This document shows, piece after piece, positions 8,626-18,857 of a stretch of DNA of 64,000 nt (the stretch's first letter is position 1; each line of letters begins with the position of its first letter). The notes beneath the pieces are model-generated. The model did no database searches, was not told where the DNA came from, and saw only the letters and a program-made list of their open reading frames with translations. Made by a program: the position numbers and the translations under genes. Origin of the DNA: Sphingomonas spermidinifaciens (GTDB lineage: Bacteria; Pseudomonadota; Alphaproteobacteria; Sphingomonadales; Sphingomonadaceae); the NCBI RefSeq assembly GCF_002351485.1, contig NZ_NWMW01000001.1:1054001-1118000 (forward strand), read 5' to 3'.

Positions 8626-11109
8626 ATGAATCGAATGAGCGACATGCTTGAACTCGAGTCGGGCTATACCGACGGCGATATCGACACCAATCCGACCTAC
8701 AACCTGTCGCTCAACGAGCTGGTCGAGGCACGCTACTCGCGTCGTGACACGCTGAAGAGCGGTGTGTCGGCTGCGGCGATCGCGGTCTTCGGCGGCGCGG
8801 TGCTTGCCGCCTGTGACGACAATGGCAGCGATGGCGATGGCAACAGCGCGCCCGTCGTGACCGCGGGTTCGAGCGGCTCGTCCTCGTCGGGCCGGCTGGT
8901 CACGCTGACCAGCACCGTCACCGACGACGGCGGTATCGTCACCTCGGCCTGGACGCAGGTGTCCGGTCCGACCGTCTCGCTCACCAACGCCAACACGCCG
9001 ACCGCGACCTTTACTGCGCCGGCGGTTTCGGCCGCGACCCCGCTCGTCTTCCGCTATGTCGCGACCGATCAGAGCGGGCTCCAGGCCTCGGCCGAAACGA
9101 CGGTCAACGTGACGCCCGCGGCGCTCGGCTTCACCGCCGTCGCCAAGAACAAGAACGACGTGGTGACGGTGCCCACGGGCTACAGCGTCAGCATCCTCAC
9201 GCGCCTGGGTGACCCCATCGCGCAGTCGACCGCCGCCTACAAGAATGACGGCACCGACACCGATTTCGCCAACCGCATCGGTGACCATGGCGACGCGCTC
9301 TATTACTACGGCCTCAACGCCGATGGTGCGCGCGACGACAACAGCAACATCCGCGGCCTGCTGGCGCAGAACCACGAGAACCTCAACGTTCAGTATCTCC
9401 ACGCCAACGGCCCGACCAACGTGTCGGCCGGCCCACGCCCTGAGGCCGAGGCGATCAAGGAGATCGAGGCGCACGGCGTCTCGGTGGTCGAGGTGGTGCA
9501 GGGCAGCGCCGGCTGGGCCTATGTCCAGAACAGCACCTTCAACCGCCGCATCACGCCCAACACGCCGGTGGAGATCCGCGGCCCAGCGCGCGGCAATGCG
9601 CTCCTCGTCACCGCCTATTCGACCGACGCGACGGCGGGCCGCGGCACGATCAACAACTGCGCCAACGGCCATACGCCTTGGGCGACGCTGCTGACCTGCG
9701 AGGAGAATTGGGCCGGATACTTCCGCCGTCCGCGCGCCGCCGACGATGCGCGCCGCACGGCAAAGGAATTGACCGCGCTGATCCGCTACGGCGTCACCAG
9801 CACCAACGGCAACTATGCCTGGGCCAGCGTCACCCCCGCCAATGCATCGAGCACCATCTTTCGCAAGTGGGACGCGCAGGCGACGGGCAGCTCGGCCAGC
9901 GCCGACTATCGCAACGAACCCAATCAATATGGGTGGGTGGTCGAGATCGACCCCTATGACAAGACCAAGGCGCCGCGGAAGCGCACCGCGCTCGGCCGCA
10001 TGAACCACGAGGGCTGCTGGCCCGGTCCGTTCGTCGCCGGTCGCAAGCCCGCCTTCTACATGGGTGACGACGCGCAGAACGAGTATCTGTACAAGTTCGT
10101 GTCGGCGACGCCGTGGGTCGCGGCGGATGCCAACGCGGCCGACCGGCTGGCGATCGGCGACAAGTATCTCGATACGGGCACGCTTTATGTTGCCCGGTTC
10201 AATGCCGACGGCTCGGGCGAGTGGCTGCCGCTGGTGTTCGGTCAGGGTAACGTGACGAGCACCAATGCGACCTATGCCTTCGCCGACCAGGCCGACGTTG
10301 TGACGCATGCGCGCATCGCCGCCGACGTGCAGGGCGCGACACGGATGGACCGCCCCGAGTGGACCGCGGTCAATCCGGTCAATGGCGAGATGTACCTGAC
10401 CCTCACCAACAACTCGTCGCGCACCGCGGCCAATGCCGATCCGGCGAATCCGCGCTCTTATCAGGACCCGCCCAGCACCTCGCGCGGCAACCGCAACGGC
10501 CACATCCTTCGACTGCGCGAGACCGGCGACACGACCGAGGCAACGAGCTTCACCTGGGACATCTATGTGTTCGCCGCGGGATCGGACCTCGACGCGACCA
10601 ACATCAACCTGTCGGGCCTGACCGCCGACAACGATCATTCGAGCCCCGACGGCCTGTGGTTCGGCCGCCCCTCGAACGCGTCGGGCCAGGTCAATCCGCT
10701 GCTGTGGATCCAGACCGACGACGGCGCCTTCACCGACGTCACCAATAACCAGATGCTGGCGGCCTTCCCCGGCCGGGTGGGTGACGGCGGCACTCGGACG
10801 GTGACCAACACTGCCGCCGACGGCACCACCTCGACCGTGGTCACGCGGATCGGTGCGGCGCCGGGCACCAACCTGCGCCGTTTCCTCGTCGGCCCGATCG
10901 AGTGCGAGATCACCGGCGTCGATTCGACCCCCGACGGCCGCACGCTGTTCGTCGGCATCCAGCATCCGGGCGAGGGCGGCACCCCGGCGGCGCCAACCAG
11001 CAAGTGGCCCGACAGCCAGGGCGGCTCGACCAGCCTGCCCGCGACGACGCGCCCGCGCTCGGGCGTGGTCGTGATCCGCAAGAACGACGGCGGTATCGTC
11101 GGGCTTTAA
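8626..11109 (+). CDS. PhoX family phosphatase (DUF839), Tat lipoprotein-like, with PKD-type domain
   Basis: 827-residue exported protein of the PhoX family, calcium/iron-dependent alkaline phosphatases that release phosphate from organic esters. The twin-arginine signal YSRRDTLKSG (residues 37-46) precedes a hydrophobic stretch and LAAC (Cys63), so it may be a Tat-exported lipoprotein. Residues ~80-165 look like a PKD/Ig-type beta domain (TSAWTQVSGPTVSLTNA). The PhoX core follows, with NHENLNVQYL, GRMNHEGCWP, YMGDDAQNEYLYKF and STPDGRTLFVGIQHPGEG. ATG 8626 is used; ATG 8635 is also possible. It stands alone behind a Pho-box-like repeat and next to the T2SS genes. Confidence 0.9.
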   Translation: MNRMSDMLELESGYTDGDIDTNPTYNLSLNELVEARYSRRDTLKSGVSAAAIAVFGGAVLAACDDNGSDGDGNSAPVVTAGSSGSSSSGRLVTLTSTVTDDGGIVTSAWTQVSGPTVSLTNANTPTATFTAPAVSAATPLVFRYVATDQSGLQASAETTVNVTPAALGFTAVAKNKNDVVTVPTGYSVSILTRLGDPIAQSTAAYKNDGTDTDFANRIGDHGDALYYYGLNADGARDDNSNIRGLLAQNHENLNVQYLHANGPTNVSAGPRPEAEAIKEIEAHGVSVVEVVQGSAGWAYVQNSTFNRRITPNTPVEIRGPARGNALLVTAYSTDATAGRGTINNCANGHTPWATLLTCEENWAGYFRRPRAADDARRTAKELTALIRYGVTSTNGNYAWASVTPANASSTIFRKWDAQATGSSASADYRNEPNQYGWVVEIDPYDKTKAPRKRTALGRMNHEGCWPGPFVAGRKPAFYMGDDAQNEYLYKFVSATPWVAADANAADRLAIGDKYLDTGTLYVARFNADGSGEWLPLVFGQGNVTSTNATYAFADQADVVTHARIAADVQGATRMDRPEWTAVNPVNGEMYLTLTNNSSRTAANADPANPRSYQDPPSTSRGNRNGHILRLRETGDTTEATSFTWDIYVFAAGSDLDATNINLSGLTADNDHSSPDGLWFGRPSNASGQVNPLLWIQTDDGAFTDVTNNQMLAAFPGRVGDGGTRTVTNTAADGTTSTVVTRIGAAPGTNLRRFLVGPIECEITGVDSTPDGRTLFVGIQHPGEGGTPAAPTSKWPDSQGGSTSLPATTRPRSGVVVIRKNDGGIVGL

Positions 11110-11131
11110 GCCTGGCGAAAGCGCACAAACG

Positions 11132-11170
11132 AAAGGGGGGAGGCCTGGTGGCCTCTCCCCTTTCTCTTTT
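11132..11170 (+). terminator. Rho-independent terminator after PhoX-like gene
   Basis: A 14-bp stem (AAAGGGGGGAGGCC, loop TGGT, GGCCTCTCCCCTTT) with one G-T mismatch is followed by CTCTTTT. It sits 22 bases after the stop codon. Confidence 0.85.
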
Positions 11171-11296
11171 CGTCCCCCCCCCCCGGACCCTTCAACAGGC
11201 TCTGGCCAGGGTTGATCCGAACCGCTTCTTCCCCCTTCGAGCCGACCGAAGAGAAACGGACTCCCGGATCAAGCCCCGGACGACGTGGGTCTCGCT

Positions 11297-11644
11297 TTAC
11301 TTTCTTGCTGCGGCGCCGGCGCTGATGACGCTGGCGTTGCCGTCGGCTTCGATTGCGACGACGTGGCTTGCCCCATCGGCGCACTTGGCGCGGTAGGTCA
11401 GGGTTTGGCCCTTAATCTGCTCGCTCTCGATTACCTTCTCACAGGCGATGTTCGCGTCCTGGATCGCGCGGATCATGACGATGTTGCGCTGGCCGACGGA
11501 CAGATCCAGCACCGCCGCCTGATAGTTGAGCGACGCCTCGTTCCCCGCCGCCGCCTCGTTCGCCGTCGGCGCAGGCGCGCTCGTGCCACCGCCGCACCCC
11601 GGCAGCATCGCCGCGCCCGCCAGCGCGACCCCGATCCGAACCAT
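11297..11644 (-). CDS. Small hypothetical lipoprotein
   Basis: 115-residue protein with a short hydrophobic signal and lipobox LPGC (Cys17), a Ser/Ala/Pro-rich linker, and a compact domain with two cysteines (NIACEKV and AKCADG) that could pair as a disulfide. No family was recognised. Its ATG is 2 bases after the stop of the TetR-type regulator, so the two are probably co-transcribed. The domain ends VVAIEADGNASVISAG. Confidence 0.7.
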   Translation of the reverse strand: MVRIGVALAGAAMLPGCGGGTSAPAPTANEAAAGNEASLNYQAAVLDLSVGQRNIVMIRAIQDANIACEKVIESEQIKGQTLTYRAKCADGASHVVAIEADGNASVISAGAAARK

Positions 11645-11646
11645 CG

Positions 11647-12318
11647 TCAGCCCTCCTTGCTATTGCCGGGCGCATATGCCCTCAGAAACACCGCCGTCCC
11701 TCGGGCGGCGCGCGCGACGATTGCCGCGTGCGGGGGCCGCTCGATGAGGCCGAGCTTGAGCTGAAAGTCGCAGAACCCCTTCCACAGCGCGGTCAGGTCC
11801 TCGGCCGCGAGTTCGGCATCGTCGACCGCGACGATCCCCTCGGCCGCTGCCTCGTCGATGATCGCGGCCAGCGCACTGCGACACTTGCCAGGCGCTACCT
11901 CGAAGAACCGGCGGGCGAGTTTCGGCGATTGGGCGATTTCGCCCGAGATCAGGCGGTCGAAGCGGACATGGTCGGGTTCGAAGAGCATGTCGAGCAAGGC
12001 GGTGCCGATCGCAGTCAACCGGTCGGCAAGCGGCATCGGCCCATCCAGGCTCGGCTCGAACAGGGCGTTCATCCGCCCCATCTCCACACGAACCACCTCC
12101 TCGAACAGTGCTTCCTTGTCGCCGAAGCGGTTGTAGAGCGTCACCTTTGACACTCCGGCGCGCGCGGCGATGTCCTCGATCGTCGAGGCGTGGAAGCCCT
12201 TTTCGAGAAAGCTCTCGCGCGCCGCCGACAGGATCGCGTCGTCCTTGGCCGGATCGCGGGGCCGGCCCGGCCCGGCACGCCCGCGGATCACGCCGCAGCA
12301 GCTTGCCCCGTCAACCAA
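11647..12318 (-). CDS. TetR/AcrR family regulator
   Basis: Transcriptional regulator of about 214-223 residues. The N-terminal DNA-binding domain is clear: AILSAARESFLEKGFHASTI, then IAARAGVSKVTLYNRFGDKEALF as the helix-turn-helix and helix 4. The C-terminal part (LFEPDHVRFDRLISGEI, RFFEVAPGKC) resembles the AefR-like ligand domain. The frame opens with TTG at 12318; a GTG at 12291 is a good alternative, and the exact start is unresolved. It precedes a small lipoprotein. The target is unknown; the neighbouring envelope genes are candidates. Confidence 0.88.
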   Translation of the reverse strand: MVDGASCCGVIRGRAGPGRPRDPAKDDAILSAARESFLEKGFHASTIEDIAARAGVSKVTLYNRFGDKEALFEEVVRVEMGRMNALFEPSLDGPMPLADRLTAIGTALLDMLFEPDHVRFDRLISGEIAQSPKLARRFFEVAPGKCRSALAAIIDEAAAEGIVAVDDAELAAEDLTALWKGFCDFQLKLGLIERPPHAAIVARAARGTAVFLRAYAPGNSKEG

Positions 12319-12343
12319 TTCGATCGCTCTCGTTCATCGCTCG

Positions 12344-12388
12344 CCTTAAAAATCGAAGCGGGCGCAAAGGTCGCCCCTTACGCCCGCT
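12344..12388 (-). terminator. Terminator of the amidohydrolase operon
   Basis: On the minus strand AGCGGGCG (12388-12381) pairs with CGCCCGCT (12364-12357) across a 16-base loop and is followed by TCGATTTTT. It lies 23 bases beyond the stop of the downstream amidohydrolase. Confidence 0.6.
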
Positions 12389-12410
12389 CTTCGTCATATA
12401 GGCGCAAGGC

Positions 12411-13718
12411 TCAATACTGATAGGCCTTGGGAAGCGTTCCCTCCTTGGGATCAAGATAGCGGTCGCGCAGCCGCGTCTGGCGGTTGACGAGCGGCTGCTC
12501 GACCCCATCGACGAACACCGCGGTCGCCGCCGAGCCGATCTCGAGCGGATCGCCGTCCCAGATCACCACGTCGCCGTGGCGGCCGGGGCGCAGCGAGCCG
12601 ATTTCGGCTCCCATGCCGATCGCCTCGGCGGGCAGCGAGCTGATCGTCGCGAACGCCTGGCCCCAGCTGAGGCCCGCCGCCCCAGGCACCTTCGACAACG
12701 CGACCAGGTTGCCGGCATACTGCTTGACCAGCCGGGCCTGCCGCGCCTCGTCGTCGTTGATCGAGCCGATGCCGACGGTCACGCCCGCCGCACGCAAACG
12801 GCCGATGTTCGACTGGGTGGCAGCGAGCTGCTCGAAGCTGATCGGCAGATCGGCGAGCGCCGAAGCGATGACGGGCAGCCCGGCCGCCGCGATCTCGCGC
12901 GCCACGGTCCACCCCTCGGTCGCGCCGACGAGGACGAGGCGCAGGCCCGCGAACTCGCGCTTCAGCTCGATCAGCGTCAGGATGTCCGATGCGCGCTCGA
13001 CATGGACGAGAAGCGGCATCTGACCCGCCAGCACCGGCACCAGTGCCGCCGCGTCGGCGCGGGTGAGCAGCGCGTCCTTGCCGCGATCGTCATAGCTTGC
13101 CGGATTGCGGCGATAGGCCTGTGCCTCGAACAGCGCATTGCGAAGCGTCGCCATTGCCGCCGCGCGGCTGCCGCCCGCACGCTGCGCACCGGTCTCGCCC
13201 CATTCCATGAACTGGAAGGCACGAGGGCGGGTCAGCGCGTTCATGTCGGCGCCGAGGTCGATGACCGCCCCCTGGCCCGCGAAGATCGAGCCGCGCGCGG
13301 CGGGCGCGACGACCGCGCGGGTGATCCCCTCGGCCCGGTTGATGGCGATCGGGCTCGCCTTGGGATTGACCGCCGGGGCGATGTCGAGCGCGGCGTTGAA
13401 CACCGACGTCGCCGCCGAGGAATCGTCGGTGTCGCGTACGCCGTCGACCTCGACCACGCCCATCCGCGTGAAGCCGGCGACGATGCCCGGCGTCACCCAG
13501 CGTCCGCCCGCGTCGATCGTCCGCGCGCCGGCGGGGGCCGCTGCCCGGCCCGCCGACACGATGCGCCCGCCGCGGATGACGACGGTGCCGCCCTCGATCG
13601 GCTCCGACCCGTCGCCGATCACGACCTTGGCATTGGTGATGACCACGTCCTGCGCGGCGGCAGGGAGCGCGGCGGCGGTCGCCATCAGGACCGCGATTGC
13701 TTTCAGGCCGCGCATCAC
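12411..13718 (-). CDS. Exported amidohydrolase-family protein lacking usual metal ligands
   Basis: 435-residue protein with a cleavable signal peptide (VLMATAAALPAAAQ) and the composite beta-sandwich plus TIM-barrel layout of imidazolonepropionase-like amidohydrolases (VVITNAKVVIGDGSEPIEGG, then the C-terminal LRPGRHGDVVIWDGDP). The motif normally reading PGxIDxHxH is here TPGIVAGFTRMG, and the barrel HxH position reads LVHVERASD. The binuclear metal centre therefore looks degenerate; it may be a non-catalytic subunit. Its start overlaps the upstream paralogue as ATGA, so the two are made together and may form a hetero-oligomer (inference). Confidence 0.82.
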   Translation of the reverse strand: MMRGLKAIAVLMATAAALPAAAQDVVITNAKVVIGDGSEPIEGGTVVIRGGRIVSAGRAAAPAGARTIDAGGRWVTPGIVAGFTRMGVVEVDGVRDTDDSSAATSVFNAALDIAPAVNPKASPIAINRAEGITRAVVAPAARGSIFAGQGAVIDLGADMNALTRPRAFQFMEWGETGAQRAGGSRAAAMATLRNALFEAQAYRRNPASYDDRGKDALLTRADAAALVPVLAGQMPLLVHVERASDILTLIELKREFAGLRLVLVGATEGWTVAREIAAAGLPVIASALADLPISFEQLAATQSNIGRLRAAGVTVGIGSINDDEARQARLVKQYAGNLVALSKVPGAAGLSWGQAFATISSLPAEAIGMGAEIGSLRPGRHGDVVIWDGDPLEIGSAATAVFVDGVEQPLVNRQTRLRDRYLDPKEGTLPKAYQY

Positions 13719-15130
13719 TTCACGTCTCCTTCACCGGGCTGGCCGAGCTCGAAGTCGGACACCGGGCGATGCTTGGGATTGTTCATGTCGTACATGAGTG
13801 CGCCGTCAACCCACACGCGCTCGGGCCGGGTATAGACGCTGAACGGGTTGCCGTTCCAAAGGACGACATCGGCCATCTTGCCCGGCTTGAGGCTGCCCGT
13901 CTGTTCGGCAATGCCGAGCGCGCGGGCGGGATTGTAGGACAGCCAGGTCCAGGCATGTTCGGGGGTGATCTGGAAGCCCGCACGGCGGCCCGCGGCCATC
14001 GCCTTGGCCACTTCCTGATTGAGCCGCTGGATGCCGTTGGCGTCGTCGGAGTGGATCATCACGCACGCCCCCTCGTGATCGAGGATGGCGAGATTCTCGT
14101 TCACCGCGTCGTAGCTTTCCATCTTGAAGCCGTACCAGTCGGCCCAGACCGCCGAGCAGACGTTGTTCGCCTTCAACAGGTCGGCGATCTTGTAGCTTTC
14201 GACCGCGTGGTGGAAGGTCGAAACCTGGTAGCCGAACTCCTTGGCCATATCCATGACGATGGCCATCTCGTCAGCGCGGTAGCAGTGATTGTGGACGAGA
14301 ATCTCGCCCGACAGCACGCCGCGCAGCGTGTCGAGCTGGATGTCGCGCGTCGGCGCGTCGCCGCCGTCGGTCTCGTACTTGTCCCACTTGCGGCGATACT
14401 CGGCGGCCTTGGCCCACGTCGCGCGATTCACCGCGACATTGCCCATCCGGGTCGAGGGCATCCGCCCCTTCGACCCATAAACGCGCTTTGGATTTTCGCC
14501 GCACGCCATCTTCATGCCATAGGGCGCGCCGGGGAACTTCATTCCCTGCATCGTCCGGGCATAGACGTTCTTGAGCGTCACCGACCGGCCGCCCATCAGG
14601 TTGGCGGAGCCCGGCAGGATTTGCAGCGTGGTCACGCCGCCGTTCGCCAGCGCGCGGGCAAAGCCGGGGTCCTGCGGCCAGACCGAATGCTCGGCCCACA
14701 CCTCGGCGGTAATCGGCGCCGTCGCTTCGTTCCCGTCCGAATGCGCATCGACCGACGGGCTCGGATAGTCGCCGAGGTGGCTGTGGACGTCGATGATGCC
14801 GGGCGTGACCCACTTGCCCTGCCCATCGATCACGTCGGCGCCGGCGGGGTCGAGGCTCTGGCCCACCGCGACGATCCGGCCGTCGCGGAACAGCACCTGC
14901 CCGCCCTCGATCTTCCCGCCCTCGCCATCGAGGACGGTCACGTTGGTGATGAGCGTCGGCCGACCCGGATAGGCGCGATAGGTCGAGGGGAAGGGATCGT
15001 GCGAATAGCCCTTGTTCATCCCCGGCGCGGGTGCCTTGGAACTGGACGCGGACTTGGCACCCCCGCCCCCCTGCGCGGCACAGCCGCCGAGCAGCGCCAT
15101 GGCGGCGGCCGACAATAAGAGTCGCTTCAC
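13715..15130 (-). CDS. Exported amidohydrolase, lipoprotein
   Basis: 471-residue metal-dependent hydrolase. Lipobox LGGC (Cys17) and a Gly/Ser linker indicate an outer-membrane or periplasmic lipoprotein. Metal-binding motifs are intact: TPGIIDVHSHLG, then ILVHNHCYRADEM, STFHHAVES and MIHSDDA. The substrate cannot be read from sequence; related proteins act on cyclic amides and peptides. It is the upstream partner of the degenerate amidohydrolase at 12411-13718, with a four-base overlap. Confidence 0.9.
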   Translation of the reverse strand: MKRLLLSAAAMALLGGCAAQGGGGAKSASSSKAPAPGMNKGYSHDPFPSTYRAYPGRPTLITNVTVLDGEGGKIEGGQVLFRDGRIVAVGQSLDPAGADVIDGQGKWVTPGIIDVHSHLGDYPSPSVDAHSDGNEATAPITAEVWAEHSVWPQDPGFARALANGGVTTLQILPGSANLMGGRSVTLKNVYARTMQGMKFPGAPYGMKMACGENPKRVYGSKGRMPSTRMGNVAVNRATWAKAAEYRRKWDKYETDGGDAPTRDIQLDTLRGVLSGEILVHNHCYRADEMAIVMDMAKEFGYQVSTFHHAVESYKIADLLKANNVCSAVWADWYGFKMESYDAVNENLAILDHEGACVMIHSDDANGIQRLNQEVAKAMAAGRRAGFQITPEHAWTWLSYNPARALGIAEQTGSLKPGKMADVVLWNGNPFSVYTRPERVWVDGALMYDMNNPKHRPVSDFELGQPGEGDVK

Positions 15131-15160
15131 GTTATTCTCCCTGAACGATCCATCTGTTTA

Positions 15161-16009
15161 TCAAGCGAAAATCTCTTCGAGCTCGCGGGTGCGCGCCCCC
15201 TCGCGCAAGATCACGATCTGGCGATAGGCGCTGGCGACCAGCGCGGGCGGCAAGACGGCGAGCAGCGACGAGACGAGCGCGAAACCGACCTGCGCTGCGA
15301 TCTGGCCGCCGAGCAGCGCCGCCATCGCGCCGAGCATCGACTGGACCACCAGCGCGAACACGAACCCGAGCACGGCGAGCAGGAACAGCTGCCAGCGCAC
15401 GCCACGGCTCAATTTTGCCGCGCGCGCGAACGCGGCGAACAGGCTCGGCCGCTCCTCGACCAGTACCGGGAGGACGAGCATCCAGACGCAGGCGAGGATG
15501 ATTCCGGGCACGACGAAAAAGGCAAATCCAATGCCCACCGCGACCCAGTAGAGGACGCTCGTCAACATCGCCTGCGGCACCAGCGGCAGCGCCGCGGCGA
15601 TCACGCCGCGGAAGTGCGGACGGCCGCCCAGCCCCTCCAGCGTCGCGGCGATCATGGCGAGCAGAAAGAACTGGTACCATGCGAACGCCAGCAGCGATCC
15701 GATCAGGCCGGTACTCAATACCGCTCCCGTTGTGAGCAGTCCCGGCGTGGCCGCCAGCGACACGAACAGCGCCGCGTTGGGCAACCCCGCGCCGACAAGC
15801 GCAAACCCCGCGAACAGCAGCGGCGCCTTTGCGATCGCACCGCCCGCGTCGCCGATGACACGGGCAAGCTCGAGCCGCGCGCCGCCGCGCAGCGCCATGA
15901 CCACCGCGCCCGCGAACACGCCCGCGATCAGCAGGAAGCCGAGCCCGACGATCAAAATACGCGCACCCCTTTTCGGGACACCCCGCCCGCCTGCTTCGGC
16001 TTGGGTCAA
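15161..16009 (-). CDS. Polytopic membrane protein next to the MoxR cluster
   Basis: Integral membrane protein of about 264-282 residues with six or so hydrophobic segments (for example ILIVGLGFLLIAGVFAGAVV, FAWYQFFLLAMIAATLEGLG, FAFFVVPGIILACVWMLVLP). The VPGIILACVWMLVLPVLVEE stretch resembles a motif in DUF-type membrane proteins found near DUF4129/MoxR clusters. No ATG fits. TTG 16009 gives 282 residues; TTG 15955, with AAGGGG ten bases upstream, gives 264. It faces away from the DUF4129 gene, sharing a short divergent promoter region. Function unknown. Confidence 0.7.
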   Translation of the reverse strand: MTQAEAGGRGVPKRGARILIVGLGFLLIAGVFAGAVVMALRGGARLELARVIGDAGGAIAKAPLLFAGFALVGAGLPNAALFVSLAATPGLLTTGAVLSTGLIGSLLAFAWYQFFLLAMIAATLEGLGGRPHFRGVIAAALPLVPQAMLTSVLYWVAVGIGFAFFVVPGIILACVWMLVLPVLVEERPSLFAAFARAAKLSRGVRWQLFLLAVLGFVFALVVQSMLGAMAALLGGQIAAQVGFALVSSLLAVLPPALVASAYRQIVILREGARTRELEEIFA

Positions 16010-16102
16010 ATCGTGTCCGTTGCGACAAGGTGAAGCGAAACGGCTTGCGTGTAAACGTTCGAATTGCTTGGTTCGGGACCGAACGGGTGGGAGCGACAAG
16101 GG

Positions 16103-16726
16103 GTGCCGGCGACGACGATCGAACCCCGCGCCGTCGATGCTGCCCATGCCCGCGTGCGCGCCGATCCGTCGATCCAGTTCGACTTTCCCTGGCGCGCGGT
16201 CGACGCGCGGCAGCCGACGCCCGAATGGCTGCGCGCGCTGGGCGCCGCGCTCGACCGCTTCTTCTCGGCGCTGGGGCCGTTCTGGCAAATCGTGTTCTGG
16301 GTGCTGGTCGCGCTGATCGTCGCGGTGCTGGTCGCGAGCTTCTTCCCGCCGGTGCGCGACTGGCTGCGCGACCGGTTCCGCCGCCAAAGGCCGGCCGCTG
16401 TCGAGGCCGAGTGGCGCCCCGCCCCCGCCACCGCCCGGGCGCTCCTCGACGAGGCCGAGGCACTGGCCGCGGCCGGACGGTTCGAGGCGGCGGTCCAACT
16501 CCTGCTCCACCGCTCGATCGAGGATATCGAGCGCTGGCGGCACGGCCTCGTCCGCCCGGCGCGCACCTCGCGCGACCTTGCCGCCGAGCCGGCAATCCCC
16601 GAGCGGGCGCGCGGCGTGTTCGCCCGCCTTGTCGAGCTGACCGAGCGCGGCATCTTTGCCCGCCGCCCGCTCGGCCCCGCCGACTGGGACGCGGCGCGCG
16701 AGGCCTATCGGGCGTTCGCGCTTTGA
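16103..16726 (+). CDS. DUF4129 domain protein
   Basis: 207-residue protein with one membrane segment ([20 protein letters not shown]) and a C-terminal DUF4129 region ([31 protein letters not shown]). First gene of the cluster DUF4129-DUF4350-MoxR-DUF58-SpoIIM-RDD, widespread in Sphingomonadales and thought to act in envelope or stress-linked protein assembly. Start GTG 16103 is preferred because of GGGAG nine bases upstream; an in-frame TTG at 16064 lacks such a site. It overlaps the next gene as TTGA. Confidence 0.85.
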   Translation: MPATTIEPRAVDAAHARVRADPSIQFDFPWRAVDARQPTPEWLRALGAALDRFFSALGPFWQIVFWVLVALIVAVLVASFFPPVRDWLRDRFRRQRPAAVEAEWRPAPATARALLDEAEALAAAGRFEAAVQLLLHRSIEDIERWRHGLVRPARTSRDLAAEPAIPERARGVFARLVELTERGIFARRPLGPADWDAAREAYRAFAL

Positions 16727-17900
16727 GCGGCAATCCCTCCCCCTTCACGACGCGGACGGCGCTGATCCTGACGGGGCTTGGCGGGATCCTTCTCATCGCG
16801 CTGCTCGTGATGGCGGGGTTCGGGCAGGAGATCGAGGCGCGGATGACGCGGGTGCCCGGCCCCGTTGCCAAGGGTGCGACAGGGTTCCAGGCGCTGCACG
16901 ACCTGCTCGCCGGCCTGCCGGGCACCCGGGTAACGCTGGCGCGCGAAAACGACGCGCTCGCCGCCGACAATCTCGTCATCGCGACGCCCGATGCGCAGAT
17001 CAAGGCCGCCGATCTGGCCGCGCTGGTGCGCCGGCGCGAAGGCCGGCCGCTGCTCGTCATCCTGCCCAAATGGCAGACCGAGCGCGACGGGCTGTCGCCG
17101 ACGCGCGAGCGGCGTGTGCGCGGATCGATGCGGCTGCCGGCGCTGGGCTCGATGCTGAAGGATGTCGTCCCGAATGCAGGCGTTACCCGCGAGGGGCAGC
17201 GCGTCCGCCGCCCCCTCGCACCGGGCTCGCCGCTCGCCCCCGTCGAGGAGCCGCAGACAATCTCGGGCAACGGCATCGAGCCCTGGATCAGCGTCCGCGG
17301 GCAGGGCGCGATGCTGGCGAAGCTGTCCGACCGGCGCATCTGGATCCTCGCCGATCCCGACCTCGCCAACAATTACGGGCTGCGCGACATCCGCAATGCC
17401 CGCGCGATCGTCGCCGCGATCAAGGCGATGAACGACGACCGGCTCGATGCCGTCGCCTTCGATCTGACGCTCCATTACCGGCCGGGCGACCGCAACCTCG
17501 TCAAGCTGATGCTGACGCCGCCCTTCGTCGCGGTGACGATCGCGCTCCTCGCCGCCGCGCTGCTCGCCGGCTGGGCGAGCGCCGCGCGCTTCGGCCCGCC
17601 GCGGCGCGAGGCGCGGGCGATCCCCTTCGGCAAGGCGGCGCTGATCGAGACGATCGCCGCGCTGACCCGCCGTGCCGGCCGGGCGGCGGCGGGCGGCCCC
17701 CGCTTTGCGGCGATGCGCGCCGAGCGGCTGGGCGCGCGGCTCCACGCCCCGCGCGGCCTCGGCGGCGACGCGCTTGCCGACTGGCTCGACACGCGCCGGC
17801 CGGGCTTTGCCGAGCGGTACCGCGCCGTCGCAAGGGCGACCGACGAGACGAGCCTGACCGACGCCGCGCAGGCACTCCACGATTTCACCAAGGAGCATGC

Positions 17901-17904
<4 letters not shown>
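16723..17904 (+). CDS. DUF4350 domain protein
   Basis: 393-residue inner-membrane protein with a membrane segment near the N-terminus ([20 protein letters not shown]), a large soluble region of the DUF4350 type ([31 protein letters not shown]) and a second segment about residues 265-285 ([20 protein letters not shown]). The start is a TTG overlapping the preceding stop (TTGA). The end overlaps moxR as ATGA. No enzymatic motif is visible. Confidence 0.85.

Positions 17905-18853
<949 letters not shown>

Positions 18854-18857
<4 letters not shown>

Noticed and set aside
8617..10965. Long open frame antisense to the PhoX-like gene (782 codons)
   Set aside because: It is a shadow of strong GC3 bias: low-complexity Arg/Gly/Val-rich product, no family motifs, while the sense strand has a full PhoX family protein.
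11174..11184. Run of eleven C residues
   Set aside because: Intergenic homopolymer just after a terminator; it could be phase-variable but affects no coding frame or visible promoter.
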